The notes beneath the pieces are model-generated. The model did no database searches. It was not told the DNA's origin and worked only from the letters and a program-made list of their open reading frames with translations. A stretch of DNA of 64,000 nucleotides from Patescibacteria group bacterium (GTDB lineage Bacteria > Patescibacteriota > Microgenomatia > UBA1406 > GWC2-37-13), in the NCBI GenBank assembly GCA_023381015.1, contig JAMCTE010000012.1:1-64000 (forward strand), written 5' to 3'. Numbering within the stretch: the stretch's first letter is position 1; each line of letters starts with the position of its first letter. The position numbers and the translations under genes are program-made. This document shows positions 11,439-21,102 of the stretch, piece after piece.

Positions 11439-12314
11439 TCAGCTTTTTCCTTTTTTATGAAGAAAGACGATCAACTCACCGATGATACCCGTCATGACGA
11501 TTTGGATGCCGACGATCACCAACAACATGCCCAAAAACAGGATCGGTCTGCGGTACAGCATCACCCGGAAAAAAATCCTCTCGATGGCAAGTACGATTAA
11601 TATTACCGATCCTGCTAAAAATGACAAACTGCCGACCGATCCGAAGAAATGGAGCGGCCGCTCGGAAAACTTATAAAGAAAGTAGGCGGTCAAGGTATCG
11701 AAAATACCGACCCACAACTTGCCCGAGCCGAACTTGGTCTGACCGAATCTCCGCCTGTTATTCCTGACTTCGACTTCAGTCACCTTATTGCCGTTGTAAA
11801 AAACCCGCAAAGGAAAAAAACGGAAATTGTTTCCGTAAAAAACAAATCCGTTTATGACATCTCTCTTGAAAGCTTTAAAGCCGCAGTTGATGTCCGTGTA
11901 CGGCGAGTGGAGGAATTTTTTCAAAAAGCCGGTCGCCAGGGAAGAGTAGAATTTTATCAAAGCGTTATCCTTTCTGTCGACCCGGACGCCATTGACAAAA
12001 CCATATCCCTCGTCGATTTTTTTCAGCATCTTTGCTAGATCCCTCGGGTCGTCCTGCAGATCGCCGTCCATAAAAACAATGGTCTCACCGGAAGAATTAT
12101 CGATCCCTGTTCTTAACGCCTGGCCTTTGCCGAATCTTTTCTTATGGGTGAATATTTTTACTTTGTCGGTAGTTTTATTCTTGTAGCCGTCGGTTGAACC
12201 GTCGTCGACCAAGATTATTTCGTAATCCTTGCCCTTAAGCTCTTTGCCGATATCCTTGATGAGGATAGGCAAACTTTCTTTCTCGTTGTGAAACGGGATT
12301 ATTATCGATATCAT
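11439..12314 (-). CDS. Glycosyltransferase family 2 (dolichol-phosphate-mannose-synthase-like)
   Basis: MISIIIPFHNEKESLPILIKDI...ILVDDGSTDG...FMDGDLQDDP. Confidence 0.93.
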   Translation of the reverse strand: MISIIIPFHNEKESLPILIKDIGKELKGKDYEIILVDDGSTDGYKNKTTDKVKIFTHKKRFGKGQALRTGIDNSSGETIVFMDGDLQDDPRDLAKMLKKIDEGYGFVNGVRVDRKDNALIKFYSSLATGFLKKFLHSPYTDINCGFKAFKRDVINGFVFYGNNFRFFPLRVFYNGNKVTEVEVRNNRRRFGQTKFGSGKLWVGIFDTLTAYFLYKFSERPLHFFGSVGSLSFLAGSVILIVLAIERIFFRVMLYRRPILFLGMLLVIVGIQIVMTGIIGELIVFLHKKGKS

Positions 12315-12334
12315 GGACTAAAAAAATGCCAATT

Positions 12335-13828
12335 TTATAAGTTACTGACCCTCTGATAGACTTCGATGCTGTCAGCACCCTGATCGTCGGAAAAGATCAT
12401 CCGGTAATTCCTGTCGGTCAGGAAATTTTGGTAGAACTTGACCGCCAGCGTTCCTTTACTGAGTCGGCCGATTTCCGCCCTATCTATGATAACATACTCT
12501 GCCATTTTGTAAACGTTTTCGCTGGTCGCGGTGACGTCCTCATCGGTATATCCCATCGAGGCATAGGCCGGATCAAACAAGAAATTATAATAATATTCCC
12601 GCTCGGTAAAATAAGGGGCGAGGATCGGAGTCGTCGCCACTTTGATGCTGGGATCTTTCAGTTTTTCTTCCCAATCTTCCACCGTCTTCAATTTGAGACT
12701 CGTTTGTTTCCGCAATACTAAAGGATCTTTCAAGAACTTAAGAGGCAAAGGACTATAGAGATAGACCGAATATAGATTGGAAAAGATAAACAAAACCAGG
12801 ATCGAATTTTTTAGCAATTTGCTTTTTATCCTTTCGTCCAGGAATTTATATCCAAGGATGGAACTATAAAAGACAAAAGGCACGATGATGGCATTGTAAT
12901 GGAAAAAAATCGCCCTCATGTTGCTGTTTAGGCTGAAGACGTTGATCGCCAACTCGGGCAGAGCGATCAACAAAGTGAAAGGGGAGAACAGAGAATAAAA
13001 CATCGGCGAAAACAACCTGAATAGATAAGTATAGACGTCGGGATGAAAAAAATATCTTATCGTATACAGCGGGTACCTGACCAGATTAAAAACCACCAGC
13101 GTCGGACTGTCGCCAAAATCCTGGAAATAACGCAGAGCAAAATGGGTCTGCTGCCTGAAGTAGGGAATGATGAAATAAACGGTCGCGATGAAAAAAACCA
13201 TTCCCAACAAAAACGTCGTCAACCCTGTCTTCTTGTCTTTCTTGAAAATGAAGATATAGACCCCCAAGAAGGCAACCACTAAGCCGACATGCTCCTTGGT
13301 CAAAAGAGACAGCAGGACGAAAAAGAAAAATAAAAACTTTTTTTTCGACAAATAAAAATAGATGGCGAAAAGGAAAAAAGTCGTCGCCAGGACAACGGCG
13401 TGGAAGTCAAACAGGTTTGCCCGGGAAACCGGGAAATATAAGAGATACAAAACGGAAAACAACAAACTCAACCATTCTTTTTTGAGGATTTTTTCCGCCA
13501 ACAAATAGACCGCCAAAGCCCCAAGAGCGACGATGACGGTCTGTCCGATCAACAACGTTTCCGCACCGGGATAGATTTTATAAAAAGGCGCAAAAGCGGC
13601 AAGGATCGGATCGAAATGGACGGCCAGGCGACTGATGTTTTTTTTTAACGTCTGGTCGGTCATCTCAAGAAAATGTCCCTGGGAAGTGTTGTAAACCGTC
13701 TGATTCATGATGCCAAGATCATAATAGTGAGAGTTAAGAGTGCGATATCTCTTGATGCTTAGGTAAGAAAAGAATACTGTATATGAAATTATCAACAACC
13801 AAAGGATGATTTTTGTTATTTTCATCAA
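12335..13828 (-). CDS. DUF2079 family membrane protein
   Basis: YYDLGIMNQTVYNTSQGHFLEMT...HFDPILAAFAPFYKIYPGAETLL...NLFDFHAVVLATTFFLFA typical of DUF2079. Confidence 0.85.
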   Translation of the reverse strand: MMKITKIILWLLIISYTVFFSYLSIKRYRTLNSHYYDLGIMNQTVYNTSQGHFLEMTDQTLKKNISRLAVHFDPILAAFAPFYKIYPGAETLLIGQTVIVALGALAVYLLAEKILKKEWLSLLFSVLYLLYFPVSRANLFDFHAVVLATTFFLFAIYFYLSKKKFLFFFFVLLSLLTKEHVGLVVAFLGVYIFIFKKDKKTGLTTFLLGMVFFIATVYFIIPYFRQQTHFALRYFQDFGDSPTLVVFNLVRYPLYTIRYFFHPDVYTYLFRLFSPMFYSLFSPFTLLIALPELAINVFSLNSNMRAIFFHYNAIIVPFVFYSSILGYKFLDERIKSKLLKNSILVLFIFSNLYSVYLYSPLPLKFLKDPLVLRKQTSLKLKTVEDWEEKLKDPSIKVATTPILAPYFTEREYYYNFLFDPAYASMGYTDEDVTATSENVYKMAEYVIIDRAEIGRLSKGTLAVKFYQNFLTDRNYRMIFSDDQGADSIEVYQRVSNL

Positions 13829-13870
13829 GAGACTATATTTTACCTTAAAAAAACTGATAAAGAGCTGAAA

Positions 13871-14833
13871 TCAACGGTTACCTGAATGGTATTTTTCGTG
13901 GATTTCCTTGAGCCTGACGTTGGTGACGTGGGTGTATATCTGGGTCGTCGATATATTCTTGTGGCCGAGCATCTCCTGGACGCTCCTCAAATCGGCGCCG
14001 TGCTCCAAAAGGTCGGTCGCGAAGGAATGGCGGAGGATGTGCGGCCCGATCCGGAATAGCAAACCCGATTTTTTCCTGTACTTGTCGATCATCCGCTCTA
14101 CCGACCTGACGGAAAGCCTCAAACCCTCGTTGCTCAGACCGGTTTTCACCCTTGGACCCGAGTAACGGATAAAAAGAGGCTGGTAAGGATCGCTCCTCGT
14201 CCCAAGATACTTGCTCAACCAGTCTTTGGCCTGTTTGGAAAGAAAAACCACCCGGGCTTTGCCGCCTTTGCCGATGACTCCGAATTCGCCCGCCTCGAGG
14301 CTGATCTGTTCCCGGTTCAAGGACACCAATTCGGAGACACGAAGGCCTGTAGAAAACAGGACTTCCAAAATCGCTCTGTCTCTAAGCCCGGACTCTTCCT
14401 TCAGGTCGACGCTACGGAAAAGTTTTTCCAATTCTATAGGTTGCAAGAATTTGATATTCCGGTCGCGATTCTTGCCCAATTCAATCATTTCGGGGTGACA
14501 TACCGGTAGTTTCTGCCTTATCAGGTAGCGGAAGAAGCTCCTGAGTGCTACCAAAAAATAATTTTGCGTCTGTCTCTTGAGTGAGCCTTTATAAGGGTTT
14601 TTATATGAGTGGGAAATGAACAAACGAAAGTCTCTAATGGTATTGTCATCTATATCCTGTACGTTAATATATTTTTGCTTGCCCGCCGTAGCCTTGGCGA
14701 AGGCGGGGCTTTGCAACAACCATTGCTTGAAAAAATTAAGGTAATAACCGTACATGCGCACCGTCTTAAGCGACAAATTACGGTCGAGTTCGCAGTATTC
14801 CAAAAAACGCAAAATGGCTTCGTTGACGTCCAT
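13871..14833 (-). CDS. Tyrosine recombinase, XerC/XerD-like
   Basis: LEVLFSTGLRVSELVSL, GPHILRHSFATDLLEHGADLRSVQEMLGHKNISTTQIYTHV: R-H-R-H-Y catalytic residues. Confidence 0.93.
   Translation of the reverse strand: MDVNEAILRFLEYCELDRNLSLKTVRMYGYYLNFFKQWLLQSPAFAKATAGKQKYINVQDIDDNTIRDFRLFISHSYKNPYKGSLKRQTQNYFLVALRSFFRYLIRQKLPVCHPEMIELGKNRDRNIKFLQPIELEKLFRSVDLKEESGLRDRAILEVLFSTGLRVSELVSLNREQISLEAGEFGVIGKGGKARVVFLSKQAKDWLSKYLGTRSDPYQPLFIRYSGPRVKTGLSNEGLRLSVRSVERMIDKYRKKSGLLFRIGPHILRHSFATDLLEHGADLRSVQEMLGHKNISTTQIYTHVTNVRLKEIHEKYHSGNR
14681..14709. repeat. Repeat inside the Xer CDS, translated as SPAFAKATAGK
   Basis: GCCCGCCGTAGCCTTGGCGAAGGCGGGG palindromic ends; antisense reading encodes SPAFAKATAGK in the N-terminal domain. 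Confidence 0.8.
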
Positions 14834-14873
14834 TAATTTATATTAAACGACGCGCAACAAATAATCAACCGTC

Positions 14874-14957
14874 GTTATCCCGGCCACGATTTTTATCGGG
14901 GTAAATCCGGTCTTGTCACCCCGACAAAGGTCGGGGTCCAGTCAATAATATTCATTT
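14874..14957. repeat. Composite double-palindrome repeat, copy 1
   Basis: CGATTTTTATCGGGGTAAATCCGGTCTTGTCACCCCGACAAAGGTCGGGGTCCAGTCAATAATATTCATTT; homologous to 54461-54546. Confidence 0.8.
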
Positions 14958-14977
14958 TGTTATAATTAAAAGCCTTA

Positions 14978-15790
14978 ATGAAAAAACTCATCTCAACCGA
15001 CAGTGTTGGTTTCTTGGGAAGCCCGGAGCAGTTCCTTTACCTTTACCGGGAATATTTCCAAGACGCTACCTTTGACGGCGTCGAGATGATCGCTTTCAAA
15101 CCGCTCGGCCGCCTGAAAAATTTCGTCGCCGTTTTGGAAAAAAGCGGGATTGCCACGGTCTCGTTCCACGGAAAAACCGCCGGCGAGAACCGCCTGCCGG
15201 CCCATTACGGAGTGGTCATGACTATTGTCAACTCTTTGATATTTGACGCCTGGAAGCTGGCTAAAAGTTTTCCTGAAGTCGAATTCCTCTCCCATACGCC
15301 TTACCTGGAAAAAAATCAGATAAAAAATTTTCTTACCAAACGCCCGCCGAAAATCTTTTGGGTAGAAAACCACGCCTACGGAAAACAGGGGATCGACAAC
15401 GCCATCAAGCTGATTGAATGGTATTGGAAACGCGGACTCAACGCCCAAGGCATGCTCGACGTCTATCACCTCCTGGCAAAAATCCCGCCCGGTGATTTGC
15501 AAAAAAAATGGTCAACCATCTTGGACGAAATCAGCGGTTATTTAAAATGGTTTAGGGGCATCCATTTCCCGATCGGTACCCGGAAAAACGATTCCTTGGA
15601 CATCGAAAATATGAGCGACGAGATGCTGGCCCTTTTTGGCAAAAAAATAGTTTCCCGCCTCGATCGAGTCGTCATCGAAAACCAACAAAAGAACTTGGGG
15701 CTATTCTTTTCGGCCAATTCCGCAATCAACAAAATCAAACGGAGAAACCGGATCAACTTTACCCGCCTGAAGAAGGCCGGGATACTTTGA
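14978..15790 (+). CDS. Conserved protein, possible TIM-barrel (xylose isomerase/AP endonuclease-like)
   Basis: 270 aa; periodic pattern with SFHGK, WVENH, MLDVYH, VVIENQ strand ends. Confidence 0.5.
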   Translation: MKKLISTDSVGFLGSPEQFLYLYREYFQDATFDGVEMIAFKPLGRLKNFVAVLEKSGIATVSFHGKTAGENRLPAHYGVVMTIVNSLIFDAWKLAKSFPEVEFLSHTPYLEKNQIKNFLTKRPPKIFWVENHAYGKQGIDNAIKLIEWYWKRGLNAQGMLDVYHLLAKIPPGDLQKKWSTILDEISGYLKWFRGIHFPIGTRKNDSLDIENMSDEMLALFGKKIVSRLDRVVIENQQKNLGLFFSANSAINKIKRRNRINFTRLKKAGIL

Positions 15791-15869
15791 TACTCTTTGA
15801 ATTAATTAATCCTACTTGCAAGTTATTTTTTTATTTTTTAGAATAAAAATTATCAATTTTATATTAAAA

Positions 15870-17312
15870 ATGGATAAAAATAATGATAATCTCAGAAACT
15901 TTTTGGAAATTTCCTATGACAGACTCGAGGAGTTGAACCTCGACGCGAAAAAGAGACGGTTTTCCAGCGCTACGGACGCCGAACTGAAAAAATACTACCT
16001 CGACTACCTGAAAAAAGAAAAACGACTCAAAGCCGTCACCATCGGATTCTCCGACGTCGAAGGCCGGTTCCATATGATCGATTACGACAAGAAATTTTTC
16101 CTCGATAGCTTTGAGAATCTGACATTCGACGGCTCTTCAATCAGAGGATTTTCGAGACAGGCCGAGTCTGATTTGCGCCTCAAGATCGACTGGCGGGCTT
16201 TCTGGTGGCTGCCCTCGGATGTTTTTGGTTCGGGAAAAGTACTGATGATGGGAGAGATTTTCGGGCAGGACGAAAAACCGTATGCGATGGACTCCAGAGG
16301 ATTGCTTAAAGCTTATGCCAAAAAAATCAAATCGGAAAAAGGCTACGTCGCTTATGCCTCAAACGAAGTCGAGGGATTCTTGGTGAAAAACCCAGACGCC
16401 GAAAAAAACTTCAACGAAAGGATCGGTTTCGAGCTGGCCGCCAAAGGCGGCTATTATCATTCTCTCCCAACCGACGTCCTGAGACAGTTCATCGACCGGA
16501 CTGCCGAAGCGCAAAGGGCAATGGGTTTCGAAAACGAAAAGGACCACCCCGAAGTCGCACCGTCACAGTTCGAACTAAACTATTCCTATTCCGAAGTCGT
16601 CAACGCCGCCGACCAGATCCAGATCTACAAGCTGACGGCCAGGCAGATCGCCGCCAACCTCGGCATGACCGCCTGTTTTCTCCCCAAGCCGATCGTCGGC
16701 ATCAACGGCAGCGGAATGCACACCAATTTTTCCATTTCGAAAAACGGCAAGAACCTTTTTTACGACAAAAAGGGCAGGGGACAGCTGTCGAAGTTTGGCT
16801 GGGACATCGTCAACCGCATCCTTTCAAGCGCCAATGACATCTGCCTCGTCCTCAACAGCAGCGTCAATGCCTACCGCCGACTCGACCCCCACTTCGAGGC
16901 TCCGAACGAAATCAAGGTATCGGAAGTCGACCGCGGCTCCATGATCAGGATTCCGCTTTTCAACGAGAAATCGAGCCGGATCGAAGTGCGAAGCGTCGCT
17001 CCGGACGCCAATCCGTATCTCGTCATGTATATCCTAGCCAAAGTCGCCCTTGAGGGCCCAATCAAAAAGGAAAATCCCGGAGCCAGGCAAAGAATCAGCT
17101 ATCTGCCTGGAAACATCCAAATCGCCATCCAGAAATTCAAGAGCAGCGACACGATCACGAAGATACTGGGCGAAGAGTTCAAGAGGAAATTCCTGGCCCT
17201 GAAGGAAAACGCCGCCGCCAGAAGCCCGCTCGAACTCGGCACCCGGGTGAAAAACGGCGAAGTCCTTTACCACCACGAAGTCTACAACCAGGTGCTGTGG
17301 AATGATTTTTGA
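15870..17312 (+). CDS. glnA: Glutamine synthetase family protein
   Basis: ENLTFDGSSIRGF, KPIVGINGSGMHTNFS, RIPLFNEKSSRIEVRSVAPDANPYL. Confidence 0.9.
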   Translation: MDKNNDNLRNFLEISYDRLEELNLDAKKRRFSSATDAELKKYYLDYLKKEKRLKAVTIGFSDVEGRFHMIDYDKKFFLDSFENLTFDGSSIRGFSRQAESDLRLKIDWRAFWWLPSDVFGSGKVLMMGEIFGQDEKPYAMDSRGLLKAYAKKIKSEKGYVAYASNEVEGFLVKNPDAEKNFNERIGFELAAKGGYYHSLPTDVLRQFIDRTAEAQRAMGFENEKDHPEVAPSQFELNYSYSEVVNAADQIQIYKLTARQIAANLGMTACFLPKPIVGINGSGMHTNFSISKNGKNLFYDKKGRGQLSKFGWDIVNRILSSANDICLVLNSSVNAYRRLDPHFEAPNEIKVSEVDRGSMIRIPLFNEKSSRIEVRSVAPDANPYLVMYILAKVALEGPIKKENPGARQRISYLPGNIQIAIQKFKSSDTITKILGEEFKRKFLALKENAAARSPLELGTRVKNGEVLYHHEVYNQVLWNDF

Positions 17313-17441
17313 TCGACCTTTGATGTTTTGGTTAATTTAATTCTTTTGACACTACAACTACATTATTTTGTTGATTATAGTCCATAGACAATTTATTGAT
17401 TAAAAAATAAGAAATAAAAATTAAAAAAATGCTTTTGCGTT

Positions 17442-17876
17442 TTATCTTTTCCCCTTCGTCGCCGTGGCAAAATGGAAACTGGCATAAGACAGATAAGCGC
17501 CCACAACCAGTCCGATCCAACTCACCCATATTGGAACCGTTAAGTTACCAATAACGATCGGTAAACTATAGGCGATCCTTAGAAAATGGGCAAATGATAC
17601 CCCGGCAAAAACAACACCGACAAGCTGGAAGACAGATTTTTGCGTGACCGACGGCGAGATGATGTTGGCTCTCCACCCGTAATGGACAAGTAAGGCAAAC
17701 GTAACGACGTCGCAGAACATCCAGGCCATTATCATGTTACGGTCAAAAGCGATTCCCAAAAAAACGACCGAATTGACCTTCATCAGCGCCACCCAAAGGC
17801 CGACCAAAAAATCACCGACTACCAACCCGGAAAAAAACTTCGCCAACTCCCTCAATAGATGTTTGTGGTTACTCAT
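17442..17876 (-). CDS. Small multi-pass membrane protein of unknown function
   Basis: 144 aa, about 4 hydrophobic segments. Confidence 0.6.
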   Translation of the reverse strand: MSNHKHLLRELAKFFSGLVVGDFLVGLWVALMKVNSVVFLGIAFDRNMIMAWMFCDVVTFALLVHYGWRANIISPSVTQKSVFQLVGVVFAGVSFAHFLRIAYSLPIVIGNLTVPIWVSWIGLVVGAYLSYASFHFATATKGKR

Positions 17877-17941
17877 GCTTGATTAATGAATTGATAATAT
17901 ATTTTAAGTATAGTATTTTTCGAAAGTCAATAAACAACCAA

Positions 17942-18724
17942 TCAAATCGATGACATGGAATCGAAGTCTGCCTCAGATAGATCTATTTTCAGGCTGTTGA
18001 CGTTTTGCCTAAGGTGCTCCATCGACAGCGAACCGGGAATGGGAAGCATTGCCGGGGAGCGCTTCAGGAGCCAAGCCAAAGCCAACTGTTGGTCGGTCGC
18101 CTGGTATCTATTTCGCAGCCTCTCAAATAAGCCGGAGTCTTTAATCTGAAAATGCAAAGGAAAAAAGGGAACGAAGGCAAGTCCGTTTTTCCCGCAGTAG
18201 TCGACGACACTGTCATGATGTTTAGTTGTGAGATTGTATTCGTTCTCAACGGCGACGATGTCGACCATCTTCCTGGCTTCTTCTATCTGGTCGATTGTCA
18301 CTTCGGATAAGCCGACGTTTTTGATCTTGCCGTCTTCCTTCATCTGTTTCAGGAACCCGATTGATTCCTTGAGAGGCACTTTCGGGTCGACCCGGTGTAG
18401 GAAATAGAGATCAATGCTACTGGTCCTCAAGTTTTTCAGGCTGGCTTCGAGCTGCTTCGACAACATCTCGGGCGAAGAGTCGACTGCCCAGTCGGGTGGG
18501 GGAAGCATGCCGCCTTTGGTCGCGATGACGACGTTTTTGGTGTTTGATAAAGTTTTGCCGATCGCCGCCTCGCTACTACCTCCGGTATAGGCGGCGGCCG
18601 TATCGATGAAGTTGACGCCGAGCTCGACTGCTTTGCGAAGCGCCTGCGCCGACACTTCGTCGTCGACGATCCTATTCGTCCCCAAACCGATCCTGTTAAC
18701 CGTCAAATCTTTTCCGATTTTCAT
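17942..18724 (-). CDS. Aldo/keto reductase
   Basis: VNFIDTAAAYTGGSSEAAIGKTL, IDLYFLHRVDP, KNVGLSEV. Confidence 0.95.
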   Translation of the reverse strand: MKIGKDLTVNRIGLGTNRIVDDEVSAQALRKAVELGVNFIDTAAAYTGGSSEAAIGKTLSNTKNVVIATKGGMLPPPDWAVDSSPEMLSKQLEASLKNLRTSSIDLYFLHRVDPKVPLKESIGFLKQMKEDGKIKNVGLSEVTIDQIEEARKMVDIVAVENEYNLTTKHHDSVVDYCGKNGLAFVPFFPLHFQIKDSGLFERLRNRYQATDQQLALAWLLKRSPAMLPIPGSLSMEHLRQNVNSLKIDLSEADFDSMSSI

Positions 18725-18834
18725 AGGTCAATGATAGCACAAACCAACCAATCCCATCCGTGATATAATTTTAGAGACAAAAACCTGTTAACTCGTTAAC
18801 TAACTAACCCGTTAACTTATTAACTGTTTCTTTT

Positions 18835-18921
18835 GGAGAGATGGCAGAGTGGCCGAATGCGTACGCTTGGAAAGCGTATATGGCAGAAATGTCATCGGGA
18901 GTTCGAATCTCCCTCTCTCCG
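18835..18921 (+). tRNA. tRNA-Ser(GGA)
   Basis: GGAGAGA...TCTCTCC acceptor, TACGC-TTGGAAA-GCGTA anticodon arm, long variable arm, GGAGTTCGAATCTCC T arm. Confidence 0.95.
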
Positions 18922-18951
18922 CAAACGGTTTTTAAGCATTATAATGACTTT

Positions 18952-19515
18952 ATGAATAAAAAATACGATAAAGTAATTATTCTTCACGGCTGTCCTCCCA
19001 ATGAAAAAATGGTTCCTCCAAAAGAACAAAAGTGGATGAACTGGTTAGAAAAGAAATTAATAGAAAAAGGTTTTAATGCAGTTGCCCCAGATTTCCCAGT
19101 TTCTTGGAATCCAAAATATATTGAATGGAAAAAAGTATTTAATAAATACCAGATAACAAACAATTCATTATTAGTTGGCCACAGCTGCGGCGGTGCATTC
19201 TTAGTTCGATATCTGTTGGAAACAAACAAAAAAGTTAGAAAATTAATTCTTGTAGCTCCGGCAAAAGTACCTGAGACACCTGACGATACAAGAAGAGATC
19301 TATATGATTTTGACTTACCTAAAGACGCCACTCATATTGCAGATGAAATAGTAGTTTTCTCGTCAAACGATTTTCCTCACCATTTAAAATCACTAGAAAT
19401 GTATAAACTTTCACTAAAACCGAAAATTATCAAACTTAAAAATAAATTCCACTTTCTTTATTTTCAAATGAAAACTAACGAGTTTCCAGAACTATTAGAA
19501 GAAATTATCAGTTAA
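18952..19515 (+). CDS. Alpha/beta hydrolase (RBBP9/YdeN-like)
   Basis: VIILHGCPPN, SLLVGHSCGGAFLVRYL, NKFHF; start moved from 18841, which reads through the tRNA. Confidence 0.85.
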   Translation: MNKKYDKVIILHGCPPNEKMVPPKEQKWMNWLEKKLIEKGFNAVAPDFPVSWNPKYIEWKKVFNKYQITNNSLLVGHSCGGAFLVRYLLETNKKVRKLILVAPAKVPETPDDTRRDLYDFDLPKDATHIADEIVVFSSNDFPHHLKSLEMYKLSLKPKIIKLKNKFHFLYFQMKTNEFPELLEEIIS

Positions 19516-19656
19516 ATAAGCTCCAACGTCGTACCACGTTCTCCGCCAGATACCAGACGGCATCTGGCTGTGCCAGGTATAGCAATGTATCTGGTTGGGA
19601 GGCGCAGGCATGCGCCTCCTGCATTATGGAGAATTAGATCATATGATTACATCTAT

Positions 19657-20226
19657 ATGAGAAATATTTTTATTTTTCATGGCACCGGAGGAAGTCCTGA
19701 TGGGAATTGGTTTCCTTGGTTAAAAGAAAAATTGGAAGAGGAAGGGCTGCATGTCATTGTTCCAAAATTCCCTACTCCAGAAGGACAATCATTATCAACT
19801 TGGCTCAACATATTAAATAAATATAAAGAATATATAAATGAAGAAACGATTTTTGTTGGCCATAGCTTAGGAGGCATGTTTTTACTTAAAGTACTTGAGC
19901 AATTGAAAGGACATGTGTCGGCTGCTTTTTTTGTCTCTGCCCCGGTAGGTGTCAGGCCGATAAAATATTACGACAGTGATTATGCTTTCACCCATTTTGA
20001 ATTCGACTGGCCGTCAATAATCCACAAGGCAAAAAAATTCCGCGCATATCATTCCGACAACGATCCGTATGTTTCTTTGGGAAACGGAAAAGAGCTGGCA
20101 CGACGATTGGGGATAGAGCTTACTTTCATACCAAGCGCAGGCCATATAAACGCCGAAAGCGGTTGGATAAAATTCGATAAACTTTATCAGGATATCGAAA
20201 TTGTTCTGAAAAGTTATATGGCTTAA
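19657..20226 (+). CDS. Alpha/beta hydrolase (RBBP9/YdeN-like), second copy
   Basis: MRNIFIFHGTGGSPDGNWFPWLKEKLEEEG, TIFVGHSLGGMFLLK, SDNDPYV, SAGHINAESG. Confidence 0.9.
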   Translation: MRNIFIFHGTGGSPDGNWFPWLKEKLEEEGLHVIVPKFPTPEGQSLSTWLNILNKYKEYINEETIFVGHSLGGMFLLKVLEQLKGHVSAAFFVSAPVGVRPIKYYDSDYAFTHFEFDWPSIIHKAKKFRAYHSDNDPYVSLGNGKELARRLGIELTFIPSAGHINAESGWIKFDKLYQDIEIVLKSYMA

Positions 20227-20383
20227 AAAGTTTCAAACCCTGACACTCCACCAGATATCGGACGGTATTTAACAAAAAGACATAAATTTGTATCTTGCGT
20301 GTCCTGGAGAATAAAACCGCAGACTAGTATAATTTTTACACCTCAGAGGTGAAAATAGGTGGAAATAAACGGATCCTGGAAAA

Positions 20384-21049
20384 TTAAGTTTTAACTATAG
20401 AATATCTTTTGAAGTAGGGGATAAAGGTCGGGCCCTCGACGAACTCAAATCCAGAAGAAATTATATTATTCCTCATTTCCTCGCGGGTATGCCGGTAAAC
20501 AGTCACGCCCAACCAGACTCTTCCGGTCCAAACTTTAAACCTGTCGACATATTCCTGAAATTTCCATCTGGAAGAGGTTGCCGTTGTAGTGATGAACCCA
20601 TCCTTATTGAGGATGTTTTTCCAAACCGCCAAAAGTTTTTTTAATGATTTATTGTCAAAAAACTCGAACAAACCGTCCGTCTCTAACCAATCGATAGAAC
20701 CGGGTTTAATGATTTGATCCAATTCAAGCGCGTTTGTCTGTTTAATCTTTACATTCAGTTTTGGAAATTTTCTAGAAATCATTGTTTTTACGGCATCGAT
20801 CTGTTCCTTGCCTAAATCAATTATCCAGACCGCTGGATTTTCATTTCGCTTGACGACAAATTTTATGTACTCTTCGGCAGTTGCTTCGTTGCCGACACCA
20901 CACAAAAGACAGGTAAAATTTTTCTTTTTGAAATCAGGTTTGAACCGGAGTTTTCCAAAATCATCGATCGACTTATCAAGCACCCATCTTATGTATACCC
21001 GCCAGAGGGGATTTCCCAGAACCAAACCAAAATTTTTGTAATAACTCAT
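20384..21049 (-). CDS. Class I SAM-dependent methyltransferase-like protein
   Basis: CLLCGVGNEATAEEY...VWIIDLGKEQIDAVK...DWLETDGLFEFFDNKSLKKLLAVWKNILNKDG. Confidence 0.7.
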   Translation of the reverse strand: MSYYKNFGLVLGNPLWRVYIRWVLDKSIDDFGKLRFKPDFKKKNFTCLLCGVGNEATAEEYIKFVVKRNENPAVWIIDLGKEQIDAVKTMISRKFPKLNVKIKQTNALELDQIIKPGSIDWLETDGLFEFFDNKSLKKLLAVWKNILNKDGFITTTATSSRWKFQEYVDRFKVWTGRVWLGVTVYRHTREEMRNNIISSGFEFVEGPTFIPYFKRYSIVKT

Positions 21050-21102
21050 CTTGTTTTATTATATACTATAAGGAACTAAAGTTTCCGGCCCCTAGGCCCC
21101 GT

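Noticed and set aside
18783-18828. Possible CRISPR or short array
   Set aside because: Units are only 6-7 bp with irregular spacing and no cas genes; no CRISPR array was seen anywhere in the window.
18841-18951. N-terminal extension MAEWPNAYAWKAYMAEMSSGVRISLSP of the hydrolase ORF
   Set aside because: It is the tRNA-Ser(GGA) sequence read as protein; the true start is 18952, with TATAAT 6 nt upstream of it.
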